DNA of 64,000 nucleotides from Arcobacter sp. CECT 8986 (GTDB lineage Bacteria > Campylobacterota > Campylobacteria > Campylobacterales > Arcobacteraceae). The stretch is taken from NCBI RefSeq assembly GCF_004116725.1, contig NZ_PDKG01000009.1, positions 1-64,000 of the forward strand, in the 5' to 3' direction. A program made the translations under genes and the position numbers. This document shows, piece by piece, positions 8,004 to 16,378 of the stretch (within the stretch, counting starts at the first letter, position 1; every line of letters starts with the position of its first letter). Under the pieces are notes generated by a model. That model searched no databases, was not told the DNA's origin, and saw nothing but the letters and a program-made list of their open reading frames with translations.

Positions 8004-8552
8004 TTAGTGATTTATTGATTTGATTATATTTTTTTCAATAAGGTATTGAGTAAGTTTTGACATTGCTTCTTTATGATTTTTCATAAAGTCATCATGTGCA
8101 GTTTCATTAGTATAGTTAGTAACAACAAAAATTCCAGCAGCTGGAATTTCAAACTCTTTTGCTACTTGAAGAACAGAAAAAAATTCCATATTTTCTATAC
8201 CAATACCATAAGCATTAAAATTTTTACTTAATGAAAAATTTGATGATATATAATTTGAACTATTAACAATAGTATCATTTTTAGCTAAGTTATTCTCTGA
8301 TTCAATAACATTATCAAGTGGTGTATATGAATCATTATTTAAAAAAGAGAGTTCAATATTTGATGCTCGTTTTGATTCAATGATATCAAATATATTATGT
8401 TCTCCATAAGAACCAGCCGTACCAATAAAAAGTAAAAAATCAGGTTTATCAAAAAGGCATCTTCTTGTTAAATTGATAGCACTTTCTATTAACCCTACTC
8501 CCATTGGTTGAGCGAAGTTAAATACTTCATTTCTTCCTGCACATACAACCAT
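8004..8552 (-). CDS. Nucleoside phosphorylase superfamily protein (short)
   Basis: 182 residues. FIGTAGSYG (about 42-50), the glycine-rich phosphate/ribose loop, and GIGIENMEFFSVLQVAKEFEIPAAGIFVVTN (given here in parts: GIGIENMEFF about 117-126, then IPAAGIFVVTN) are typical of the PNP/MTAN fold, where the Glu-Asn-Met-Glu segment binds ribose. Family members usually have 230-280 residues, so this is short, mainly at the N-terminus. The ATG overlaps the stop of the SIMPL gene (TAATG). Substrate is unknown; a role in futalosine or purine salvage is possible but not shown. Confidence 0.72.
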   Translation of the reverse strand: MVVCAGRNEVFNFAQPMGVGLIESAINLTRRCLFDKPDFLLFIGTAGSYGEHNIFDIIESKRASNIELSFLNNDSYTPLDNVIESENNLAKNDTIVNSSNYISSNFSLSKNFNAYGIGIENMEFFSVLQVAKEFEIPAAGIFVVTNYTNETAHDDFMKNHKEAMSKLTQYLIEKNIIKSINH

Positions 8553-9226
8553 TAATTACACTCCAATGTATAATTTGCATTTAATTTTATATTTTTTTCA
8601 CTGTTATCTGGAATTGGTAAATTATTTGCTTGAGATTTAGCACTCATAAGTCTAGTCTCCATTCTTAAAATACTTGGATTATATAAAGAGTTTATATTTA
8701 TCTCTTTTACTTTACACGTTGAGTTTAGTTGTTTTGATAAACTATTTGCATAATCTTTTGCCCAAATAATTGAATCAATTCTTAAATTAGAAATTATATT
8801 TTCTGAACTTTTTTGACTTATCTTCCAAGATAAATTTGATACTCTAATTGATGTTTTATCATCTTTTTTTATTGATAATATTTTTGATAAAAATCCATTT
8901 ATATTTTTAGAATCTTTTGATGCAATATCATAATTTAATTCACCAACATAGCCATCAATTTGTGAACTTTTATCTTTATAAATATATTTTGGTCTTATGT
9001 ATAAAGAACCATTGTTTTTATCTACACTATTTACATCTTTGATAAATGTATTAAATTTTGTTAATGTATTTGAGATACTACTCTCTTTTTTTGCTTCTAC
9101 AATTATAGATAATTTAGTAGTTAAAGTATCTGGCTTTATACTATCTTCAAATGATTTATTAAAATGAATGTCATAAGAAAAAAGTGGTAATACACTAAGT
9201 GCAGTACCTAATAAAAACTTTTTCAT
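8552..9226 (-). CDS. SIMPL-domain (DUF541) periplasmic protein
   Basis: 224 residues with a signal peptide at 1-18 (MKKFLLGTALSVLPLFSY). The rest resembles SIMPL/DUF541 proteins: an early strand with Ser/Lys-rich surroundings, a central GYVGELNYDIASKD segment, a helix WAKDYANSLSKQL (about 160-172), and a C-terminal strand. These are exported or membrane-attached oligomeric proteins of poorly known function. It lies two bases downstream of hisF and is translationally coupled to the phosphorylase-like gene; no functional link to either is clear. Confidence 0.68.
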   Translation of the reverse strand: MKKFLLGTALSVLPLFSYDIHFNKSFEDSIKPDTLTTKLSIIVEAKKESSISNTLTKFNTFIKDVNSVDKNNGSLYIRPKYIYKDKSSQIDGYVGELNYDIASKDSKNINGFLSKILSIKKDDKTSIRVSNLSWKISQKSSENIISNLRIDSIIWAKDYANSLSKQLNSTCKVKEININSLYNPSILRMETRLMSAKSQANNLPIPDNSEKNIKLNANYTLECN

Positions 9227-9228
9227 AA

Positions 9229-9990
9229 TTAAATCCTTACTGGGATATTGTTACTTCTTAAGTATCTTTTTAAATCCATAATATCAATTTCTTTAAAATG
9301 GAAAATTGATGCTGCCAATGCTGCACTTGCACCATGTTCAAATGCTTCTTTTATATGCTCCATTGTTCCAGCTCCACCACTTGCAATAACAGGAATATCA
9401 ACTATTGATGATATCTGTTCTGTAATATTTAGTTCAAATCCAGTTTTTGCTCCATCTGTATCCATTGATGTCAAGAGAATTTCACCAGCACCTCTATTAT
9501 AGACTTCTTTAGCCCATTTTATTGCATCAAGTCCTGTATCTTCTCGTCCACCTTTTACAAAAACATGGTAGCTTCCATCTTCAACTTTTTTTACATCAAT
9601 TGCAACTACAATACATTGACTTCCAAATCTTTTTGCACCTTCATCAATAAAATCTGGATTTACAACAGCTGATGAGTTAACAGATACTTTATCACAACCT
9701 ACATTAAGTAGTTTATAAATATCATCTAATTTTCTAATTCCTCCACCAACTGTCAAAGGGATAAAAACTTCTTTTGCTACATCTTTTACAATATCAACTA
9801 TTGTATCTCTATTTTCATGGCTTGCAGTAATATCAAGAAATGTTATCTCATCTGCACCCTCATCATTGTATCTTTTTGCAACTTCTACTGGACTTCCTGC
9901 ATCTCTTAGTCCAACAAAATTAACACCCTTTACAACTCTTCCATCTTTTACATCTAAGCAAGGGATTATTCTTTTTGCAAAATTACTCAA
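9229..9990 (-). CDS. hisF: Imidazole glycerol phosphate synthase, cyclase subunit HisF
   Basis: A 253-residue TIM-barrel enzyme of histidine biosynthesis that, with glutaminase HisH, turns PRFAR into IGP and AICAR. The catalytic Asp11 is in [14 protein letters not shown] and the second Asp in VAIDVKK (about 130). Phosphate-binding loops VGGGIR and ASGGAGT are present. The start appears to be TTG (complement of 9988-9990) with AAGGAT eight bases upstream; no ATG is available. It heads a minus-strand unit with the SIMPL and phosphorylase-like genes and is divergent from rsmA. Confidence 0.96.
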   Translation of the reverse strand: MSNFAKRIIPCLDVKDGRVVKGVNFVGLRDAGSPVEVAKRYNDEGADEITFLDITASHENRDTIVDIVKDVAKEVFIPLTVGGGIRKLDDIYKLLNVGCDKVSVNSSAVVNPDFIDEGAKRFGSQCIVVAIDVKKVEDGSYHVFVKGGREDTGLDAIKWAKEVYNRGAGEILLTSMDTDGAKTGFELNITEQISSIVDIPVIASGGAGTMEHIKEAFEHGASAALAASIFHFKEIDIMDLKRYLRSNNIPVRI

Positions 9991-10061
9991 AATTTATCCT
10001 TAAATTTAATATGAAAAAATATTATCTAAATGTAAGTTAAAATCAGATATACTCGTTACTT

Positions 10062-10871
10062 ATGGAAAACATTAAAGCTAAAAAGAAATATGGACAAAAT
10101 TTTTTAATTGATTCTACAGTGTTAAACAGAATCATCCAAGCGATGCCCAAAGGCGATAATTACGTAGTTGAAATTGGGCCTGGCTTAGGTGATTTGACAA
10201 AAAATTTAGTCAAGTACAAAGATATGACTGCTTATGAAGTAGATACTGATTTAATTGGTATCTTAGGGTCTAAATTCGAAGAAGAGATAGTTAGTAACCG
10301 ATTAAAAATAGTACATAAGGATGTATTGACTGCTTGGGATGAGCAAAAGACGTTACATGAAGGTAAATATGACTTAATAGCAAACTTACCTTACTATATC
10401 GCGACAAACATTATATTAAGAGCATTAGAGGATGCTAATTGTGAGCATATAATTGTTATGATACAAAAAGAGGTGGCAGAAAAATTTACTGCGAAAGTAA
10501 ATGATAAAGAGTTCTCTTCATTAGGAATCATTACACAATTATTGACAACCGATTCAAAGATACTATTTGATGTACCTCCTGAATCATTCAACCCTGCTCC
10601 GAAGGTTGTTTCCTCAGTTCTATATCTAAAGAAAGATTTGACTAAATCTGTTAGTGGAGATTTTAAAAAGTTTTTGAAAGCATGTTTTTCTCAACCAAGA
10701 AAAAAGCTATCAAAAAATATCTCTTCTCTAATAGATAAAGAAATCTTGCGTGAGATATTTGAAGAACTTAATATAAGTGAAAACACAAGACCTCATGAAG
10801 TTAGCGCATCTTTGTATAGCCAAATGTATACAAAGGTAAAAAATGGAAGAAACGAAAGTACAAGAGGATAA
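10062..10871 (+). CDS. rsmA: 16S rRNA dimethyladenosine transferase RsmA (KsgA)
   Basis: A 269-residue SAM enzyme that dimethylates A1518 and A1519 of 16S rRNA late in 30S assembly. Motifs are GQNFLID (11-17), the SAM loop EIGPGLGDLT (37-46) and the catalytic NLPYYI (108-113). It is the first gene of a dense seven-gene plus-strand operon ending at 17787; its last 29 bases overlap the start of the RNase J gene. In H. pylori ksgA also adjoins RNase J and kpsF, so the order is conserved in the class. Confidence 0.96.
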   Translation: MENIKAKKKYGQNFLIDSTVLNRIIQAMPKGDNYVVEIGPGLGDLTKNLVKYKDMTAYEVDTDLIGILGSKFEEEIVSNRLKIVHKDVLTAWDEQKTLHEGKYDLIANLPYYIATNIILRALEDANCEHIIVMIQKEVAEKFTAKVNDKEFSSLGIITQLLTTDSKILFDVPPESFNPAPKVVSSVLYLKKDLTKSVSGDFKKFLKACFSQPRKKLSKNISSLIDKEILREIFEELNISENTRPHEVSASLYSQMYTKVKNGRNESTRG

Positions 10872-12873
10872 AGTAGTAGAACAAAAAGCGCCTACTACTA
10901 ATAACAACAAACCGACAACAAGGCAGAGTAAGCCTAGAAATACTCGAACAAAAAATACAAATAATAACAACCATAATAGAAATAATAATACAAATACTAC
11001 TACTTCTACGTCTGGTTCTAACCAACAAGAAAGAAAAAATAGTAATCCAAATAGTAATCCACAACAAAGAAAGAAAAGGCCTACAACAAATAAACAAAAA
11101 GTGCCTGTACAAAAAGGTGAAGGTTGGATTAGTGATTTAAAAAAAGCACATCAAATCAATGAAAAAATTCATAGAGATAGATTAAACCCACACTATAAAT
11201 TAAATCTAAATACAAATGCAAAAGTTAGAATTACTCCACTTGGTGGTTTAGGTGAAATTGGTGGAAATATGATGGTAATGGAGACAGAAACATGTGCTAT
11301 TATCATTGATGTTGGTATGAGTTTCCCTGATGAGGATATGCATGGTGTAGATATTTTAATACCTGATTTCTCATATATTAGAGAGATTAAAAATAAAATT
11401 GCAGGTATTGTAATAACTCACGGACATGAGGATCATATTGGTGCAATGCCATATTTATTTAAAGAGATGCAATTTCCAGTATATGGAACTTCATTACCTT
11501 TAGAAATGATTGGTTCAAAATTTGATGAACACAAAATGAGAGAGCACAGAAAATATTTCAGAGCTATTCAAAAAAGAGTACCTATTAAAATTGGTGAATT
11601 TGAAGTAGAATGGATGCATATTACTCACTCTATTATTGATTCATCTGCAATTGCAGTTACAACTGAAGCTGGTACAATTATTCATACAGGTGATTTTAAA
11701 ATTGACCATACTCCAATTGATGGATATCCAACAGATTTACATAGACTTGCACATTATGGTGAGCAAGGTGTTTTACTTTTAACAAGTGATTCAACTAATT
11801 CACACTCTCAAGGATTTACAAAATCTGAAAAAACAGTTGGCCCTACTTTTGATAAAATATTCCAAAGTGCAACTGGTAGAGTTATTATGTCAACTTTCTC
11901 ATCTAATATTCATAGGGTTGCACAAGCAATTGAGAGAGGACTTGCATTTAATAGAAAGATTTGTGTTATTGGAAGATCAATGGAAAAAAACCTTGAACTT
12001 GCAATGAGTTTAGGTTATATTAAATTCCCAAGAGATCAATTTATTGATGCACATGAAGTAAATAAATATAATGATAATGAAGTATTAATTGTAACAACTG
12101 GAAGTCAAGGTGAATCAATGAGTGCTTTATATAGAATGGCAATTCATGAGCACAGACATATAAAAATTAAACCAAGTGACCAAATTATTTTATCTGCAAA
12201 AGCAATTCCTGGTAATGAAGGAAGTGTTTCAGGTATTATAAATCACTTATTAAAAGCTGGTGCAAAAGTAGCATATCAAGATTTTAGTGATATTCACGTA
12301 TCAGGACATGCTGCACAAGAAGAACAAAAACTTATGTTAAGACTTATCAAACCAAAATTTTTTATGCCAGTACACGGTGAGTATAATCATGCTTTAAGAC
12401 ATGGTCAAACTGGTATTGATTGTGGAATTTTAGAAAGAAACTTATATATTATGAGTGATGGAGAGCAAATTGAAGTAACGCCCAAATATCTTAAAAAAGT
12501 TAAAACTGTAAAAACAGGAAAAGTTTATATAGATAATCAACTAAACAATAAAATTGCTGATGATATTGTAATTGATAGACAAACAATGGCAAAAGAAGGT
12601 GTAGTTGTAATCGTAGCACAAGTAAATGCAGATGATAGAACAATGGCTCATAAACCAAAAGTTAGCTCTTTTGGACTTGTACCAAATAAACTTGATAGAG
12701 CATTTAGTAAAGAGATTGAAGATATTTTAAATACTGCATTGAAAAATGCAAGACCTGGAATATTTAAAAATAGTAAAATTTTAGAAGACGAAATTAGAAA
12801 AGTAGTAAGAAAACATTGTGTTAGAAAATATAAAAAATACCCAATGATTGTACCTACTATTTTTGTTCAATAA
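10843..12873 (+). CDS. rnj: Ribonuclease J with low-complexity N-terminal extension
   Basis: 676 residues. The metallo-beta-lactamase/beta-CASP core starts near residue 127 with VRITPLGGLGEIGGN and carries the zinc motif HGHEDH (193-198); the C-terminal RNase J domain is complete. It is a 5'-exo/endoribonuclease for mRNA decay and rRNA processing. The first ~90 residues are an Asn/Thr/Lys/Arg-rich disordered stretch with runs of asparagine. H. pylori RNase J also has a long N-terminal extension and forms a minimal degradosome with DEAD-box helicase RhpA; a similar helicase is at 28543. The start codon overlaps rsmA by 29 bases; the exact start is less certain than the core. Confidence 0.94.
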   Translation: MEETKVQEDKVVEQKAPTTNNNKPTTRQSKPRNTRTKNTNNNNHNRNNNTNTTTSTSGSNQQERKNSNPNSNPQQRKKRPTTNKQKVPVQKGEGWISDLKKAHQINEKIHRDRLNPHYKLNLNTNAKVRITPLGGLGEIGGNMMVMETETCAIIIDVGMSFPDEDMHGVDILIPDFSYIREIKNKIAGIVITHGHEDHIGAMPYLFKEMQFPVYGTSLPLEMIGSKFDEHKMREHRKYFRAIQKRVPIKIGEFEVEWMHITHSIIDSSAIAVTTEAGTIIHTGDFKIDHTPIDGYPTDLHRLAHYGEQGVLLLTSDSTNSHSQGFTKSEKTVGPTFDKIFQSATGRVIMSTFSSNIHRVAQAIERGLAFNRKICVIGRSMEKNLELAMSLGYIKFPRDQFIDAHEVNKYNDNEVLIVTTGSQGESMSALYRMAIHEHRHIKIKPSDQIILSAKAIPGNEGSVSGIINHLLKAGAKVAYQDFSDIHVSGHAAQEEQKLMLRLIKPKFFMPVHGEYNHALRHGQTGIDCGILERNLYIMSDGEQIEVTPKYLKKVKTVKTGKVYIDNQLNNKIADDIVIDRQTMAKEGVVVIVAQVNADDRTMAHKPKVSSFGLVPNKLDRAFSKEIEDILNTALKNARPGIFKNSKILEDEIRKVVRKHCVRKYKKYPMIVPTIFVQ

Positions 12874-12881
12874 GGAAAGAT

Positions 12882-13853
12882 ATGAATTATAAAGAGCTTG
12901 CAAAAGAGGTTTTATTAACTGAAGCAAATGAATTGGAAATTGCTGCACAGAAGTTAGATAATGATGAAATTGATTTTGAAAAGGTTGTTGATTTAATTGT
13001 AAATTGTAAAGGAAAACTAATAGTAACTGGTGTTGGAAAGTCAGGATTAGTTGGAACAAAAATTGCAGCAACTTTAGCAAGCACAGGAACAAGCTCTTTT
13101 TTCCTTCATCCTACTGAAGCTATGCATGGTGATTTAGGAATGATAGGTAAAGAAGATATTGTTTTAGGAATTTCTTATAGTGGAGAGAGTGAAGAGCTTA
13201 TTCAGATTCTTCCGCATCTTAAAAGATTTGATATTCCATTAATTGCAATGGCAAGAAGTAAAGAATCAACACTTGGTAAATATGCTGATTTCTTTATGAA
13301 TATAAATGTTACAAAAGAAGCATGTCCTTTAGATACTGCTCCTACTTCTTCTACTACATTAACAATGGCAATGGGAGATGTATTAGCAGTTTGTCTTATG
13401 AAAAAAAGAGAGTTCAAAAAAGAGGACTTTGCTTCTTTTCATCCTGGTGGAAGCTTAGGAAAACAACTTTTTGTAAAAGTTGATGATTTATTAAGAAAAG
13501 ATAATCTACCTGTAGTTTCACGTGAAACAAAACTAAAAGATGCAATTGTAACAATGAGTGAAGGTAGAATTGGAAGTGTTATTGTAGTTGATGAAAATAA
13601 AAAAGTTGTAGCACTTTTAAGTGATGGAGATTTAAGAAGAGCATTAATGAGTGATAACTTCTCTTTAGATTGTTCTATTGAAGAAGTAGCTACAAAAAAT
13701 CCTAAGTTAATAAATGATAAAAATTTATTAGCAAGTGATGCATTACACATTATAGAAGATTATAAAATACAACTTCTTATTGTAGTTGATAGTAGTGAAA
13801 ACTTAGTTGGAGTTTTACACATACATGACTTAATTGAAGCTGGTATAAAATAA
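12882..13853 (+). CDS. kpsF: Arabinose-5-phosphate isomerase, KpsF/GutQ family
   Basis: A 323-residue cytosolic enzyme that interconverts ribulose 5-phosphate and arabinose 5-phosphate, the first step to KDO for lipopolysaccharide. A SIS domain (about 38-170) shows GVGKSGLVGTKIAATLAS, SYSGESEE and the TAPTSSTT loop; two CBS domains fill about 205-320. It lies eight bases after RNase J. The codons around 13515-13528 contain a perfect parS-like palindrome read as VSRET without disturbing the frame. Confidence 0.95.
   Translation: MNYKELAKEVLLTEANELEIAAQKLDNDEIDFEKVVDLIVNCKGKLIVTGVGKSGLVGTKIAATLASTGTSSFFLHPTEAMHGDLGMIGKEDIVLGISYSGESEELIQILPHLKRFDIPLIAMARSKESTLGKYADFFMNINVTKEACPLDTAPTSSTTLTMAMGDVLAVCLMKKREFKKEDFASFHPGGSLGKQLFVKVDDLLRKDNLPVVSRETKLKDAIVTMSEGRIGSVIVVDENKKVVALLSDGDLRRALMSDNFSLDCSIEEVATKNPKLINDKNLLASDALHIIEDYKIQLLIVVDSSENLVGVLHIHDLIEAGIK
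13515..13528. other. parS-like centromere site (3), inside kpsF
   Basis: A perfect copy of GTTTCACGTGAAAC within the kpsF coding sequence, about 5.5 kb from the intergenic pair. Intragenic parS sites are common in other bacteria. Confidence 0.78.
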
Positions 13854-13861
13854 GGAAAATC

Positions 13862-14668
13862 ATGCCAACTGAAAAGAAAAAAAATGAAACAGTAGAGTTA
13901 ATAAGACTTAACAAATTTCTTTCTCATAATAGTAAATATTCAAGAAGAGAAGCGGATAAGCTTATTGAAGAAGGAAGAGTTAGTGTAAACTCTAAGGTTG
14001 TAAAAAATCTAGCAACTAAAGTTACAGAAAATGATTTAGTAAAAATAGATAAACAAGTTATCAAAATAGATAAAGAAAGAATGTATACAGTAATTGTATA
14101 TAATAAACCAAAAGGTGAATTAGTTACAAAAAATGACCCTCAAGGTAGAAGAACTATCTATCATACTTTAGGAAGTAAATATAAACACTACTTACCAATT
14201 GGAAGACTTGACTATGCAAGTGAAGGTGTACTTTTATTATCTGATAGTGTAGATGTAGTAAATGCTTTAATGCACTCTACTTTAGAAAGAGTATATAAAT
14301 TAAAAGTTGATGGTGAGATAAACTATAAAGTAGAACAAGCTATGAAAGATGGATTGAGTTTAGATAATGCAACAGCTGGTGCACATGAAAGTACAAAAAT
14401 CCAATCAATGAGTTTCTCTCCTTTTGTTGCTTATCAAATATTAACTAATAATCACAATTTTTCAAAAATAAAAGTTGTAATTAGTGAAGGTAAAAATAGA
14501 GAACTTAGAAGATTCTTCTCTCACTTTGGTCTAAATGTTATGGACTTAAAAAGATTAGATTTTGGTGGAGTATCTTTAAATAACTTACCAACAGGAAAAA
14601 GTAGATTTCTTTCAAAAGAAGAGTATAGACATTTAAGAGAGTATTTAAGAACACTAAATAATGATTGA
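13862..14668 (+). CDS. rluB: 23S rRNA pseudouridine synthase, RluB/RsuA family
   Basis: 268 residues: an S4 RNA-binding domain (about 14-60, RLNKFLSHNSKYSRREAD) followed by a pseudouridine synthase domain with the catalytic motif GRLDYASEGVLLL (114-126; Asp117). NRELRRFFSHFGL (near 215) is the second family motif. RluB acts on U2605 of 23S rRNA; RsuA/RluE are close relatives, so target assignment is by similarity. It lies eight bases after kpsF and overlaps rarA by eight bases. Confidence 0.9.
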   Translation: MPTEKKKNETVELIRLNKFLSHNSKYSRREADKLIEEGRVSVNSKVVKNLATKVTENDLVKIDKQVIKIDKERMYTVIVYNKPKGELVTKNDPQGRRTIYHTLGSKYKHYLPIGRLDYASEGVLLLSDSVDVVNALMHSTLERVYKLKVDGEINYKVEQAMKDGLSLDNATAGAHESTKIQSMSFSPFVAYQILTNNHNFSKIKVVISEGKNRELRRFFSHFGLNVMDLKRLDFGGVSLNNLPTGKSRFLSKEEYRHLREYLRTLNND

Positions 14669-15845
14669 TTTAGCAAACCAATTAAGACCAACAAGTTTAG
14701 AAAGCTTTGTTGGTCAAAATCATATAATTGGAAAAGACAAAGCCTTATATAAACTATTGATGAAAAAAGAGATTCCTCATCTCTTTTTCTATGGTAAACC
14801 AGGAACTGGTAAAACTACACTTGCAAAAATTATTGCAAAGCATATAAATAGTGATTATTATTATTTTAATGCAACTTCTATAAAAATTGAAGATTTAAGA
14901 AAAGTATTTGATAAATATAAGAACTCTCTTTTAAAGCCAATTGTTTTTATTGATGAAGTTCATAGACTTTCAAAAAATCAACAAGAAGTACTTCTTCCAA
15001 TTATGGAAAATTATGATGCAATAATAATAGGAGCAAGTACAGAAAATCCATTTTTCACCCTAACCTCTGCTATTCGTTCTCGTTCATTTTTATATGAGTT
15101 TTTACCACTTACAAATGAAGAGTTAAATGGAATTATAAATGAAGCCATAAAAGATAGCCAAATAGAGTTAAATAAAGAAGCAAGAGAGTATTTAATAGCT
15201 TCAAGTAGTGGTGATGCAAGGGCAATGCTAAACTTATTAAATTTTGCTTCTAAAGTTGAAACAAATATAACACTTGATTTGTTAAAACAATTAAGAAGTA
15301 ATATTATTGGTGATGGTGTAAGTTCTAGTGATTCACACTATGATTTAGCAAGTGCTATGATTAAATCATTAAGAGGTTCAGATGTAGATGCTGCTTTATA
15401 CTATTTAGGAAGATTAATAAATGGTGGAGAAAGCGTTGATTTTATAACTAGAAGAATGGTGATTTTTGCAAGTGAAGATATAGGAAATGCAAATCCAAAT
15501 GCTTTAAATTTAGCAGTAAGTACAATGCACGCATGTAATAAAATTGGATATCCAGAATCAAGAATAATTTTAGGACAATGTGCTATTTATCTTGCATCAT
15601 GTCCAAAATCAAATAGTGCATATGCAGGAATTAATAAAGCATTAGCTGATATAAAAAATGGTAGAATTTTACAGGTACCAAAACATCTTGATTCATTTCA
15701 TAAAGGGTATAAATATCCCCATGATTATGGAGGTTGGGTAGAACAAGAGTATTTACCTGAACCACTAATTTATTATGAAAATTATGGTGTAGGCTTTGAA
15801 AAGACACTAAATGAGTGGCTACGAAAAATAAAGAGGAAAGATTGA
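14661..15845 (+). CDS. rarA: Replication-associated recombination protein RarA (MgsA)
   Basis: A 394-residue AAA+ ATPase related to clamp loaders and RuvB that acts at stalled replication forks. Walker A is GKPGTGKT (45-52), Walker B is VFIDE (95-99), sensor 1 is GASTENP, and an arginine finger lies in SAIRSRS. The C-terminal tetramerisation domain with GGESVDFITRRM and FASEDIG is complete. The start overlaps rluB and the stop overlaps hemJ (TGATG), so translation is coupled. Confidence 0.94.
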   Translation: MIDLANQLRPTSLESFVGQNHIIGKDKALYKLLMKKEIPHLFFYGKPGTGKTTLAKIIAKHINSDYYYFNATSIKIEDLRKVFDKYKNSLLKPIVFIDEVHRLSKNQQEVLLPIMENYDAIIIGASTENPFFTLTSAIRSRSFLYEFLPLTNEELNGIINEAIKDSQIELNKEAREYLIASSSGDARAMLNLLNFASKVETNITLDLLKQLRSNIIGDGVSSSDSHYDLASAMIKSLRGSDVDAALYYLGRLINGGESVDFITRRMVIFASEDIGNANPNALNLAVSTMHACNKIGYPESRIILGQCAIYLASCPKSNSAYAGINKALADIKNGRILQVPKHLDSFHKGYKYPHDYGGWVEQEYLPEPLIYYENYGVGFEKTLNEWLRKIKRKD

Positions 15846-16378
15846 TGGATTTACTTCTAAGTTACTATTTATGGATTGTGATATTCCATATTATGGCGGT
15901 TTTATCGTGGATGGCAATGCTATTTTATCAGCCAAGATTGTATGTTTATCACACTGAACACAAAAACAAACCTGATTTTGTTGAAGTTGTAAAAGTACAA
16001 GAATATAAAATGTATAAATACATTGGATTACCAGCAATGTGGGCAACAATTATAAGTGGAATACTTATGATTATATTGATGCCAGATATGTTGAATTTTA
16101 GTGATCCTTGGTTATATGCAAAACTATTTTTTGCTGGAATTTTAGTACTTTACTCTTTTTCTTTAGAGTATTATAGAAAAAGATTAGAGATGGGAATTTA
16201 TCCAAAAAGTGGAAATTTCTTTAGAGCATATAATGAAGTTCCAACTGTATTATCACTTTTAATTGTTGGTTATGTTATTACTAAAACATTTTCAATTGCA
16301 TTTACTTTAATAACTCTTTTAATAGGAGCTTTTATTATCTATAAAGTACTAAAACAAACACCAAAAGATGCTGCATGA
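15845..16378 (+). CDS. hemJ: Protoporphyrinogen IX oxidase HemJ
   Basis: A 177-residue four-helix inner-membrane protein that oxidises protoporphyrinogen IX to protoporphyrin IX in haem synthesis. The family signature WIVIFHIMAVLSWMAMLFY carries His15, followed by RLYVYH (His36). The ATG at 15845 is chosen over an upstream in-frame ATG at 15815 because it has AGAGGAAAG in front, overlaps the rarA stop and matches the family N-terminus. The last codons overlap the PhoH gene by four bases (ATGA). Confidence 0.92.
   Translation: MDLLLSYYLWIVIFHIMAVLSWMAMLFYQPRLYVYHTEHKNKPDFVEVVKVQEYKMYKYIGLPAMWATIISGILMIILMPDMLNFSDPWLYAKLFFAGILVLYSFSLEYYRKRLEMGIYPKSGNFFRAYNEVPTVLSLLIVGYVITKTFSIAFTLITLLIGAFIIYKVLKQTPKDAA

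Noticed and set aside
10801-11112. Minus-strand ORFs opposite the RNase J extension, coding hydrophobic peptides
   Set aside because: They are shadows of the Asn/Thr/Arg-rich repeats, with no ribosome-binding site and no family features.
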